Below, piece by piece: positions 33,221 through 41,282 of a DNA stretch of 64,000 bases. The notes beneath the pieces are model-generated. The model was not told the DNA's origin and did not search any database. It worked only from the letters and a program-made list of their open reading frames with translations. Made by a program: the position numbers and the translations under genes. How positions within the stretch are numbered: the first letter of the stretch is position 1; every line of letters begins with the position of its first letter. Source of the DNA: Kitasatospora arboriphila (GTDB lineage Bacteria; Actinomycetota; Actinomycetes; Mycobacteriales; Mycobacteriaceae); NCBI RefSeq assembly GCF_000717275.1, contig NZ_JNYV01000002.1, forward strand, positions 124,001-188,000. Direction: 5' to 3'.

Positions 33221-34615
33221 ATGGGAATTCTGACCAGCATCGATCCCAACACCGGCGATGTCATCAAAACCTGGGGCACCCACAGCGACGCAGAGATCCA
33301 GTGTGGCGTGGGCAACGCGCACAGAGCTTTCCAGTCCTGGAGACTCAGCGATCGGGGCCGGCGCACCGCGATACTCGTCGCCGTGGCCAACCGCCTGACC
33401 GAGCGACGTGAGGCACTGGCTGCCCTGGCCACCTCCGAGATGGGCAAACCCACAACCGAGGCGCTGGCCGAAATCGACAAATGCGCCTGGACCGCCCGTT
33501 TCTACGCCGAGAAGGCGTCCGAGTTCCTCGCCGACCGCATCGTGAGATCTCCTGCCTCGCAGAGCTGGGTCAGCTATGAGCCTCTCGGTGTCGTGCTTGC
33601 GGTCATGCCGTGGAACTTCCCGTTCTGGCAGGTCGTCCGGTTCGCAGCACCGGCAATCGCGGCAGGCAATGCAGTCTTACTCAAACACGCTCCGTCCGTT
33701 ACCGGATGCGCTCTGGCTATACAAGAAGTCTTCCACGACGCCGCGGAGTCGGTTAACGCCCCCCAAGCGCTGTTCACCACCTTGCTCGTCGACGAGACAC
33801 AGGTGGGCAGGGTGACCACCCAGCTGATTAACGACCCTCGCGTCGCTGCGGTGACCCTGACCGGGAGCGAACGAGCCGGCGTCGCGGTCGCGACCGCGGC
33901 AGGAGCCGCACTGAAGAAGAGCGTCCTCGAACTGGGCGGATCGGACCCGTTCGTCGTACTCGACGACGCGGACTTGGAGCGAGCCGCGGAGGGCGCAGTT
34001 CGGTCTCGATTCCTCAACAGTGGCCAGAGTTGCCTTGCAGCCAAGCGGTTCATCGTCGCCCAATCAATTGCAGACGAGTTCACGAGACGGTTAACCGACG
34101 CCGTCGCAGCCCTTCGAGTTGGCGATCCCGCCGACCCACAGACCCAGGTCGGACCGTTGGCGCGGCTCGATCAGGTCGCGGCCCTCGAAGAATTGGTCGA
34201 ACGCTCCGTCGCCGACGGCGCGAAGATCCTGACCGGGGGTGGACGCCGCCCGGGCGTAGGAGCATTCTTCGAGCCCACCGTACTCGCCGACGTCACCCCG
34301 GGCATGCCTGTGTTTAGAGAAGAGACCTTCGGCCCCGTCGCAGCCGTGATCCGCGCCGTCGACGATGACCACGCGGCACATCTGGCTGACGACAGCGCTT
34401 TCGGACTCGGTGCGAGCGTCTGGTCTGCAGACCCCGAACGGGCACTGTCGGTAGGTCGCCGAATCACCTCCGGCGCGCTGTTCGTCAACGCCGTCGTCGC
34501 CTCCGACGCCCGCTTGCCCTTCGGAGGAACCCGCCGCAGCGGCCACGGCAGAGAGCTCGCTGAAGAGGGCATACGCGAGTTCACGAATATTCGTACCACC
34601 TGGATCGGCGCCTGA
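33221..34615 (+). CDS. NAD(P)-dependent aldehyde dehydrogenase, SSADH-like, 464 aa
   Basis: ALDH fold: [36 protein letters not shown] with catalytic Glu, and NSGQSCLAAKRF with catalytic Cys. Very similar in pattern to the protein at 20426-21799 (both have GSERAG... and short N-termini, GabD1 type). It oxidises an aldehyde or semialdehyde to the acid in the cytoplasm. It begins one base after the SDR stop. It would pull an aliphatic aldehyde fragment of the pathway to central metabolism. Confidence 0.9.
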   Translation: MGILTSIDPNTGDVIKTWGTHSDAEIQCGVGNAHRAFQSWRLSDRGRRTAILVAVANRLTERREALAALATSEMGKPTTEALAEIDKCAWTARFYAEKASEFLADRIVRSPASQSWVSYEPLGVVLAVMPWNFPFWQVVRFAAPAIAAGNAVLLKHAPSVTGCALAIQEVFHDAAESVNAPQALFTTLLVDETQVGRVTTQLINDPRVAAVTLTGSERAGVAVATAAGAALKKSVLELGGSDPFVVLDDADLERAAEGAVRSRFLNSGQSCLAAKRFIVAQSIADEFTRRLTDAVAALRVGDPADPQTQVGPLARLDQVAALEELVERSVADGAKILTGGGRRPGVGAFFEPTVLADVTPGMPVFREETFGPVAAVIRAVDDDHAAHLADDSAFGLGASVWSADPERALSVGRRITSGALFVNAVVASDARLPFGGTRRSGHGRELAEEGIREFTNIRTTWIGA

Positions 34616-34651
34616 GCGCAAGAGTAGTCACTAGTAGCGAAGGACAAGAAC

Positions 34652-35833
34652 GTGTTCGAATACTTCCCCGGCAATTACGTCTGGAACCTCTCCGTCGTCG
34701 CCGCCCTCAACAGTGGCGGCACCATCGACGAGGTCGATCGTGCATGCCGCCCTATCCGTGACGCCGCAACACGAGGTGAGGATGCTGGCACCGAAGACTT
34801 CTTGAGAGCGTGGTCCACGCTCGTCGACCAACTGACCGCCGACGCCGAGGCCGCCGAAGCCGCCGGTCGACTTCGCACCGCAGGACAGTTGTACTTCCGT
34901 TCCAGTAGCTACCTATCAGTTGCTGAGCGCATGCTGTCCAACTCCAACCCCGACCGAATGCCGACCTACGAACGAATCCTGAAACTAACCAGCAAAGCCC
35001 AACGGCTGATCGACCCGGCCACCACCCGTGTGCAGATCCCCTACAACGCTGACGATGCTGCGCCCGGCGCATTTCTTCCCGCATACTTCACCAAAGCCGT
35101 ACGCGCCGACGGCTCGCCGGCCCCCGTGATCATCCAGTGGAACGGACTGGACTCGACCAAAGAGCACCAATACACCTCAGGTTTCTGCCACGAACTGGCC
35201 GCGCGAGGTATCTCCACACTCATGGTCGACACACCGGGGACGGGAGAAGCACTTCGGCTCCAAGGTCTGGTCGCCCGCCCCGACAGCGAAGTCTTCGCGA
35301 GCGCCTGCATCGACTGGCTCCTCAAACGCGAGGACGTGGATGCCCACAGAATCGGGCTCGTCGGATGGTCGCTCGGCGGCTACTACGCCCCCCGCGCCGC
35401 AGCATTCGAAAAACGGCTAGCGCTCGTCGTCGCGTGGGGAGCGAACCACGACTGGGGCGCGGTACAACGTAGCCGACTCGAACGCGAAGGCGAGCGCCCC
35501 GTACCGCACTACTGGGAGCACGTGCTGTGGGTGTGGGGGCACGATGAACTCGACACATTCATTGAGTTCGCCGACCGGATCAACCTCGATGGCGTCGTGG
35601 AAAGAATCACTGTCCCGTTCCTTATCACCCACGGCGAGAACGATCGTCAGATCCCGCTGCGATATGCCCATCGCTCGTACGAACAGGCAGTCAACAGCAG
35701 CAAGCGCGAGCTACGAATCTTCACCGCCGAAGAGGGTGGAGCCGAGCATGTCAGTCTCGATCACCTTCCACTCGCCTCATCGTTCGTCGCAGACTGGATA
35801 GATGAAACGTTCACCGCGGTCGAGACGCCATGA
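34652..35833 (+). CDS. Alpha/beta hydrolase, dihydroxypseudooxynicotine-hydrolase (C-C bond) type, 393 aa
   Basis: The protein has a helical N-terminal cap of about 140 residues and then an alpha/beta-hydrolase core: VIIQWNGLDSTKE, nucleophile in GLVGWSLGGYYAPRAAAFEKRLALVVAWG, HGENDRQIPLRYA and AEHVSLDHLP. The large cap and the GWSLGGYYAPRAAA(F/A)E pattern match the DHPON hydrolase/FrsA-like group, known from nicotine breakdown as a C-C bond hydrolase. GTG start at 34652 (MFEYFPGNYVWN). It could cleave an acyl side chain from a dihydroxylated ring before ring fission. Its stop overlaps the SMP-30 gene (ATGA). Confidence 0.85.
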   Translation: MFEYFPGNYVWNLSVVAALNSGGTIDEVDRACRPIRDAATRGEDAGTEDFLRAWSTLVDQLTADAEAAEAAGRLRTAGQLYFRSSSYLSVAERMLSNSNPDRMPTYERILKLTSKAQRLIDPATTRVQIPYNADDAAPGAFLPAYFTKAVRADGSPAPVIIQWNGLDSTKEHQYTSGFCHELAARGISTLMVDTPGTGEALRLQGLVARPDSEVFASACIDWLLKREDVDAHRIGLVGWSLGGYYAPRAAAFEKRLALVVAWGANHDWGAVQRSRLEREGERPVPHYWEHVLWVWGHDELDTFIEFADRINLDGVVERITVPFLITHGENDRQIPLRYAHRSYEQAVNSSKRELRIFTAEEGGAEHVSLDHLPLASSFVADWIDETFTAVETP

Positions 35834-36864
35834 GCGTATCCTTGGTCGATTGGCAACTCGATCCTGCAGACATCACCTTGACCGGAACCGGGTTGCGTCG
35901 ACCCGAATGCGTTCTCGCCCAACCGTCCGGTGACCTCTGGATCGCTGATCTCTCAGGCGGTATACGACACATCGACCCCGACGGTCGTCAAGACCTTATC
36001 CGACCTATTGACGGCGGCGGACCCTTTGCCCCCGACGTGAACCCCAACATCGACGGAAACCAGGGGTTCTCACTGCCAAACGGATTGTGCTTCGATCCGG
36101 ACGGCAACTTCGTCATCGCCAATTTCGGCACCAATGTCATCGAACATCTCACACGAGACGGCCACCGTACACTAATCGCCGATACAGTGATCTGGCCGGA
36201 TGGGACAACCACACCGATCGGTAAGGCCAACTTCCCCGCCTTTGATTCCGAAGGGCGACTGTGGTTCTCGGTGACCTCCTCGAAGGACACCTGGAGACGA
36301 CGCCCAGCTAAACTGAAGTCAGACGGCTACATAGCAGTAGTCGACAATTGGCACCCGGGTTCACAGGAAACAGCTCGAGTAGTAGCCGACGGGCTCTGCG
36401 GCACCAATGAGATGCGGTTCTCGGACGACGGGACAGAGCTGTTCGTCGCTGAGACAGGAGCCGACCACATCAGCCGCTTCCGCGTCGAACCCAATGCAAC
36501 ACTTACCGACCGTCAGATCTACGGGCCCGACCGGCTAGGTGGAGGTCCGGACGGATTCGCCTTCGACGTGCACGGCAACCTGTGGACGACCTTGATAGGC
36601 GCGGACCGCCTCATCGCGATCACACCACAGGGACGGGTCGTCACCATCTGGCAAGACGGCGATAACAATGTCGACATTGCTCCGGATCAGGGGATCGGCA
36701 CCACACTCAGCTCCAAACCTGGCGACGGCTTGGCCCCCCGAATGGCAAGCGTAACCTTCGGCGGGCCGGACCTGCGCACTGTGTACATCGGCTCTCTCAA
36801 TGGCACCTCGTTACCCACGTTCCGGTCACCGATTGCTGGTGCACCCCTTGCGCACTGGCGCTAA
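35830..36864 (+). CDS. SMP-30/gluconolactonase-like lactonase, 344 aa
   Basis: Six-bladed beta-propeller: ECVLAQPSGDLWIADL, NGLCFDPDGNFVIANFGTN, FPAFDSEGRLWFSVTSS, GTNEMRFSDDGTELFVAETGADHISRFRV, and PDGFAFDVHGNLWTTL are the repeated blades, with Glu and Asn/Asp metal ligands of the SMP-30 family. It probably hydrolyses a lactone (calcium or zinc dependent). No signal peptide is seen, so it should be cytoplasmic. Lactones arise after Baeyer-Villiger-type oxygen insertion or cyclisation of ring-fission products, which fits this cluster. Confidence 0.87.
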   Translation: MSVSLVDWQLDPADITLTGTGLRRPECVLAQPSGDLWIADLSGGIRHIDPDGRQDLIRPIDGGGPFAPDVNPNIDGNQGFSLPNGLCFDPDGNFVIANFGTNVIEHLTRDGHRTLIADTVIWPDGTTTPIGKANFPAFDSEGRLWFSVTSSKDTWRRRPAKLKSDGYIAVVDNWHPGSQETARVVADGLCGTNEMRFSDDGTELFVAETGADHISRFRVEPNATLTDRQIYGPDRLGGGPDGFAFDVHGNLWTTLIGADRLIAITPQGRVVTIWQDGDNNVDIAPDQGIGTTLSSKPGDGLAPRMASVTFGGPDLRTVYIGSLNGTSLPTFRSPIAGAPLAHWR

Positions 36865-36947
36865 AGCGCACGTTCTCGACGCGGGGCCAAGAGCAGAAAC
36901 GATAGCCCCCTAGGGGAACATTCACGACCGAAAAGAAATCAGCAGAC

Positions 36948-37865
36948 ATGAAAGTCCTCGCTCACATCCGCGCATGGGTGTTGTCGAAGGTGGTCACTCG
37001 GTTAATAAAGGCACCCACCCTCGATCTGACCACTCGTGAAGTGCCGCAACCCGAGGAGATCTTAGTGCCCACGCGGCACGGGAACGTTCGATGCTTCATC
37101 ACTCGGCCGGCCCGGGATGCTCCATTGTCTGCGACCGCAAAAGCGCCTCCAATACACATCAATATCCATGGTGGCGCATTCCTGATCGGTGCGCCGCGCC
37201 AGGACGAGCAGATTGTCCGGGCAATCGCAGGTCAGGTGGGCGCTGTAGTGGTGAATATCGACTACAGCACGAGTCCGCGTCTACGCTTTCCCCGTGCGCA
37301 CGAAGAATGCTTCGACGTGTTTAATTGGCTACGCAACGAGAGCAACCGTTTAGGTTGGGATGGCGAACGCATGTCGATCGGCGGCGGAAGCGCTGGGGCG
37401 AACCTGGCGTTGGGGGTAGTGGAACTGCTCCGCAGGGCCGGCCGACCTACCGTCCGCACTGCAGTCCTGACAGTTCCCCTTGTCGATGCCACCGTTCCGC
37501 CGAGCCACTTCGCTTCGCAGCCCGGCAAGCCATTCGTTAACGCGTCCTTAATTCGAACCATCAATGCGACCTATTTTGCCGACAGCTCTTGCCGGGCGGA
37601 TCCACTGGCCTCGCCGGTGCTACTGACGACTAAGGAGTTCGCAGTCCTTCCGCCCCTTTTAGTCCTTGCCGCCGAGAATGATTCGCTGCGACCACAGGCA
37701 GCTAGGTTCGTCACCAAGGCCCGGGATGCGGGGGTTGAGGTGAGCTACCAGGTGATTCCCGGCGTCGACCACGACTTTCCGGTCATGTCCTCCACCGCGA
37801 ACGAGACAGGTCAACGAGAGGCTGGGAGGTCCATTGTCGAACATCTGCTGAACTGGTTGTCGTGA
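36948..37865 (+). CDS. HSL-family alpha/beta hydrolase (esterase), 305 aa
   Basis: Hormone-sensitive-lipase-type esterase: oxyanion HGGAFLIGAPRQDE, nucleophile in GGGSAGANLALG, Asp in LVLAAENDSLRPQ and His in PGVDHDFPV. Length is normal. It lies 83 bases after the lactonase, in the same direction, with a CCCCTAGGGG dyad between them, so it may have its own promoter. Codon usage is somewhat less GC-extreme than the neighbours (for example TTAATAAAG early). It may hydrolyse an ester substrate that feeds the upstream cluster. It ends just before the IS remnant. Confidence 0.88.
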   Translation: MKVLAHIRAWVLSKVVTRLIKAPTLDLTTREVPQPEEILVPTRHGNVRCFITRPARDAPLSATAKAPPIHINIHGGAFLIGAPRQDEQIVRAIAGQVGAVVVNIDYSTSPRLRFPRAHEECFDVFNWLRNESNRLGWDGERMSIGGGSAGANLALGVVELLRRAGRPTVRTAVLTVPLVDATVPPSHFASQPGKPFVNASLIRTINATYFADSSCRADPLASPVLLTTKEFAVLPPLLVLAAENDSLRPQAARFVTKARDAGVEVSYQVIPGVDHDFPVMSSTANETGQREAGRSIVEHLLNWLS

Positions 37866-37949
37866 ATAAGGATCGCGATCTGTGATGGTGCTGCCGCACC
37901 CTCGACTGTAGGACCGTTGCTGCGCATGTTCACCTTGGTGACAATTGGC

Positions 37950-38314
37950 CCCACTCGAATCTGTTCTGCGCGAGCACACTGTCGCTCTCGCGAGCCGCGC
38001 CGCGATCCTGCCCGGGACCGCAAAGTGAGCCTTCGTCGACATCGACTCACTGCTCCGCGCGGTTTACTGCCACGTAAACAAGGCGCCTCGTACGGGCACT
38101 CCAAAATCGCGGCAGCTCGCGACGACCCGCTGTACCTGCAACTCGGCGCCAGTCGTCAACCGCCATGCGGCCGCAGTAGCAAAAGCCGGGTCAGGAAAGG
38201 CGCGGCACGGGTGAGCGCTCAAGCCATCACCACTGCCCGGGTGCCGACCCAAGCGAGAAGATCATCTTGTGCGCTGACTCCACCTACGGCTTGCATGCGG
38301 TGCTTGCTGCCTAG
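37950..38314 (+). mobile_element. IS1380-family transposase remnant (frameshifted)
   Basis: No intact reading frame, but three pieces in different frames match an IS1380-type transposase in the right order: AFVDIDSLLRAVYCHVNK (from about 38029), KQGASYGHSKIAA (from about 38079) with RKGAARVSAQAITTAR (from about 38194), and ADPSEKIILCADSTYG (from about 38246). The family consensus in these parts is VDID(S)L.R.VYG..KQGASYGHTKIAG, then GKGAAR..A.AI.TAR, then L.RADSAYG. At least two frameshifts and several stops are present and the N- and C-terminal parts are missing. No inverted repeats or target duplication could be seen. The left boundary is approximate. Confidence 0.72.
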
Positions 38315-38439
38315 GGCACCAGTCGCAGGCGGTTCTCGCCAGCGGTGATGCCATGCTCGACAAGCGCAGGTGGCACGATGAACCAAGACTCGGACGCAGG
38401 ATTGTCTGAGTAGTTCTTGCGGGCTACATCGCTTGATGG
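38311..38439 (-). pseudogene. C-terminal tail of an unidentified broken gene
   Basis: A 42-codon open stretch ends at a TAG (complement of 38311-38313): it contains NYSDNPASESWFIVPPALVE and then HGITAGENRLRLVP. The composition is protein-like, unlike the arginine-rich shadow frames nearby, yet there is no start or upstream part in frame (TGA at about 38440). It abuts the IS1380 remnant on the other strand. I do not recognise the family. It is probably what remains of a gene cut by the insertion. Confidence 0.5.
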
Positions 38440-38567
38440 CAATCATCCCCGTCACGTTGTATGTCAGTACGTTTGAGCTATTCCTGGGGTCTTTGGCAGC
38501 GATCTCCAGCACCCGCAGGTCACAGCGGGCGGACTTCCGTCCCCCCGTGGTCGTTGATTAGCGCCGG

Positions 38568-41282
38568 TCAAAGCCGGAGCTTGGCGAGGTCGACTCGTGA
38601 ACGGACACCGAGCTTGCCGTAGATTCGGGTCAGGTGGTACTGCACGGTCTTCGGCGACACGTAGAGTTCGGCGGCGACCTCCCTGTTCGAAAGCCCCTGT
38701 GAGACAAGCCTCGTCACGGCTTCTTCCTGTGGGGTGAGACCGAGTTCGCCGCGCGGGAGTTTCGCGTGGACCCCGCCCGCCCGCAACTCTCGGTCGCAAC
38801 GCCGTACGTACGTATCGGCGCCCAGCGACGAGTAGATGTCTCGAGCCGTGGTCAACACGGGATCAGCCTCGCGGCGCTTTCCTGCCCGTCGAAGAGTTTG
38901 TCCGTAAGCAAAATTGACCCGGGCAAGGTCATATCGAAGCGGAAGTCCGTCGAGAAGGGCCAGTGCGCGTTCGAACGTATGGCGCGCCCCGTTGAGGTCG
39001 CCGTTGGCTCCAAGGAGTCGACCCCGCGCATAGCCTAGGCGGGCCTGGGCCGAGCGGTGTCCCGTCTCCTGTGCCAACTCCTCGTGCGGCAGTAGGAACG
39101 CTTCGGCGGCGTCGAGCCGGCCGTCGATGACGAGCGCGTTGGCGAGCACATCGGCCCACGGCCAGAACCCTGGCTGGCCCAATGCGGTGCCCGGCGACAT
39201 TCGCCGAACGGGATCAAGGGTGCGGATCACCGCGCCGTAGTCAGCACCGGCCTCAGCAATGTGCGCATGCGCCAAAAGGCCGGGTGCACGCATGATTTCG
39301 TAGTCCTGCGTCACTGTGCCAGCTGCCCTGGCAGCATCCTTGGCATCATCCCAGTCACCACGCAACGCGCTGATTTGCGCGAGGGTCCACAACAACAGCG
39401 GTGTTGCGAGGACGATTCCACTGGACTCGGCCAGCTGTCGACCCCGACCGACAGTGCGAAGCGCTTCATCCCACTCGCCGGTGAGAAACTGCACCCGCGC
39501 CAGCCAGCCGTATGCCCACAACGTGATTCGCGCCGAGCCACCCATGTGCGCCGTCGCGACCGTGGTCTCCAAGCTGGTGCGGGCACCGTCGAGATCGTCC
39601 TGCGCCAGTTGTAACCAGCCACGTCCGAGCGTGACGCGTTGTGCCTGAACACCATGTTGCACCCGGCGGGTGAGGCTTCGGTAAGCGTCGGCGGCAAGGT
39701 CGGCTCGGCCCGAGGAGCCTAGTCCCAGGCCTCGAATCGCCTCGGCCTCGATGCCTGTCGGAGACTCTGGTTCTGCGAGCTTCAAAGCCTGGTCGGCCCA
39801 TCGGACCAGTTCTGTGCCGCGGCAACGACTGAGTGAATGCAGCACATACCGCTGCGCGATGAGCGCGGCCGTCTCCGGATCTCGGTCGATGTTCACGATG
39901 TCCCAGGCCCGACCCAGTCGCAGTTCGGCTTCAGCCGCGCGTCCCCGAACGATGGCCAGGTAGGCAAGGACAGCGTCACGCAGCGGCGTTTCGCGAAGCG
40001 CTTCGATCGCCGGAACCAAGGCCAGAGCGCTGGTGATGTCACCGGCGGCAACCAGAGAATCCGCCGTCCGCGTGAGCCTTCTGTCGTGCAGACCCGGATC
40101 GAGCGAAAGACGACTGGCTTCCCGATACAGCCCGGCCGCTTCTGACCAAGCGCCGTCCGTGCCACGTTCTCTCGCCAAGGCCTCCACCTCATCAGCAAGG
40201 GCGGCATCTGGGGTAGCGGTTGCCCGTACGCGATGGGTCAGACTGCGTACACGGTCGGCGACCACCTCGGCCGCCTGGCGGTGAGCGAGTCCGGCAGCCC
40301 TTGCCCCCATCACGGCCAGGACGGCGGCAGCGGTGAGCGAATCACATAGCCGGACTTCATATGTCGGCCAGGGTTCGAGCACATCTGTCAGCAGTCCGGT
40401 GGTCCGTGCGTCGTCGACGGCGGCGAGGGGTTCGTCAGAGCCTGCGAGGACCGCGGCTTCGGTCAACGACCCCGCGTCGCCTAGTATCGCGATCGCCTCG
40501 ATCAATGCGCGCCCCTTGGACCCGCATCGTGCCAGCTGCTCGCGAACGTGGTCGACTACATGTGCCGGCGCGGGCAACGGCGTACTCGGTTGTGACCACA
40601 CCGCCGGTGACAACTCGTCGAGTAGCGCCATTGTGTGCCAAGGGTTCCCTCCGGTGTGCTCCCCGAGCTTCCTGGCCATTGCCGGGTGCATGACACGTCC
40701 ACGAGTGGCTGCCAGTTCTACGATTCCCGCGGGGCTGAGGCCCAGCAGTGCCATGTGTTCGGACGCGTAGTCGTGGAGAGTTGTTGACCGATCGGTGACG
40801 GTGAACACGACTAGCAGCGGAAGCTCGCGATGATGCCGTGACGCCGAGACCAAGGCTTGCAGCGAGAGTTGATCGGCGAACTCGGCATCGTCGATGACCA
40901 CCAACACAGTGTCTTCGGATACGCCTGCGGGACTAAGGAAATCGCGTAGCGTCGCTGCAGCGTCGACGGCATTGTCCGGGAAATCGCGCTGAAAGAGTTG
41001 GTCAAGCATGGCCCCGGCGGTATCGGCTTCCCACGGCGCCGACCGCGCGAACCACACGGCACCTTCATGGCCCTCTGCCAGTCGTCGCACCAGCGTGCTC
41101 TTACCGATTCCACGCTCTCCGGAGATCGTGACCACAACCGAACCACCATGTGCTGCCAACGCGGTGTACTCGACGAGTTCACGGAGTTCCTCGTCACGCC
41201 CGACACACACTGTCGCCGATCTCATCGACCCATCGTAGGTCTCGGCCGATGGCGCAGAGACACGTTCAGCCGAGGTCGCCAC
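38568..41282 (-). CDS. LAL-type LuxR-family ATPase regulator, 904 aa
   Basis: Large LuxR-family regulator. N-terminal AAA/NACHT-like ATPase: VTISGERGIGKSTLVRRL (Walker A, about residues 51-68) and TVLVVIDDAEFADQLSL (Walker B). The middle about 500 residues are helical TPR-like repeats, and the C-terminus is a LuxR helix-turn-helix (LTPQEEAVTRLVSQGLSNREVAAELYVSPKTVQYHLTRIY, core GLSNREVAAELYVSPKTVQ). GTG 41282 overlaps the benC-benD fusion by 17 bases; ATG 41225, giving MRSATVCVGRDEE, is a plausible alternative. Co-directional with benA-benB-benCD, it is probably a positive regulator of benzoate catabolism or of a neighbouring function. Confidence 0.9.
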   Translation of the reverse strand: MATSAERVSAPSAETYDGSMRSATVCVGRDEELRELVEYTALAAHGGSVVVTISGERGIGKSTLVRRLAEGHEGAVWFARSAPWEADTAGAMLDQLFQRDFPDNAVDAAATLRDFLSPAGVSEDTVLVVIDDAEFADQLSLQALVSASRHHRELPLLVVFTVTDRSTTLHDYASEHMALLGLSPAGIVELAATRGRVMHPAMARKLGEHTGGNPWHTMALLDELSPAVWSQPSTPLPAPAHVVDHVREQLARCGSKGRALIEAIAILGDAGSLTEAAVLAGSDEPLAAVDDARTTGLLTDVLEPWPTYEVRLCDSLTAAAVLAVMGARAAGLAHRQAAEVVADRVRSLTHRVRATATPDAALADEVEALARERGTDGAWSEAAGLYREASRLSLDPGLHDRRLTRTADSLVAAGDITSALALVPAIEALRETPLRDAVLAYLAIVRGRAAEAELRLGRAWDIVNIDRDPETAALIAQRYVLHSLSRCRGTELVRWADQALKLAEPESPTGIEAEAIRGLGLGSSGRADLAADAYRSLTRRVQHGVQAQRVTLGRGWLQLAQDDLDGARTSLETTVATAHMGGSARITLWAYGWLARVQFLTGEWDEALRTVGRGRQLAESSGIVLATPLLLWTLAQISALRGDWDDAKDAARAAGTVTQDYEIMRAPGLLAHAHIAEAGADYGAVIRTLDPVRRMSPGTALGQPGFWPWADVLANALVIDGRLDAAEAFLLPHEELAQETGHRSAQARLGYARGRLLGANGDLNGARHTFERALALLDGLPLRYDLARVNFAYGQTLRRAGKRREADPVLTTARDIYSSLGADTYVRRCDRELRAGGVHAKLPRGELGLTPQEEAVTRLVSQGLSNREVAAELYVSPKTVQYHLTRIYGKLGVRSRVDLAKLRL

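Noticed and set aside
33221..34615. Recent duplication of the two SSADH-like ALDH genes (20426 and 33221)
   Set aside because: Proteins share family motifs but differ widely along their length; they are old paralogues, not a recent repeat.
36907..36918. CCCCTAGGGG dyad before the HSL esterase
   Set aside because: A 10-bp self-complementary string without loop or half-site structure; may be chance in this GC-rich DNA.
38568..41282. LAL regulator as part of the IS remnant region
   Set aside because: It is a complete gene with intact ATPase and LuxR motifs, unaffected by the neighbouring scar.
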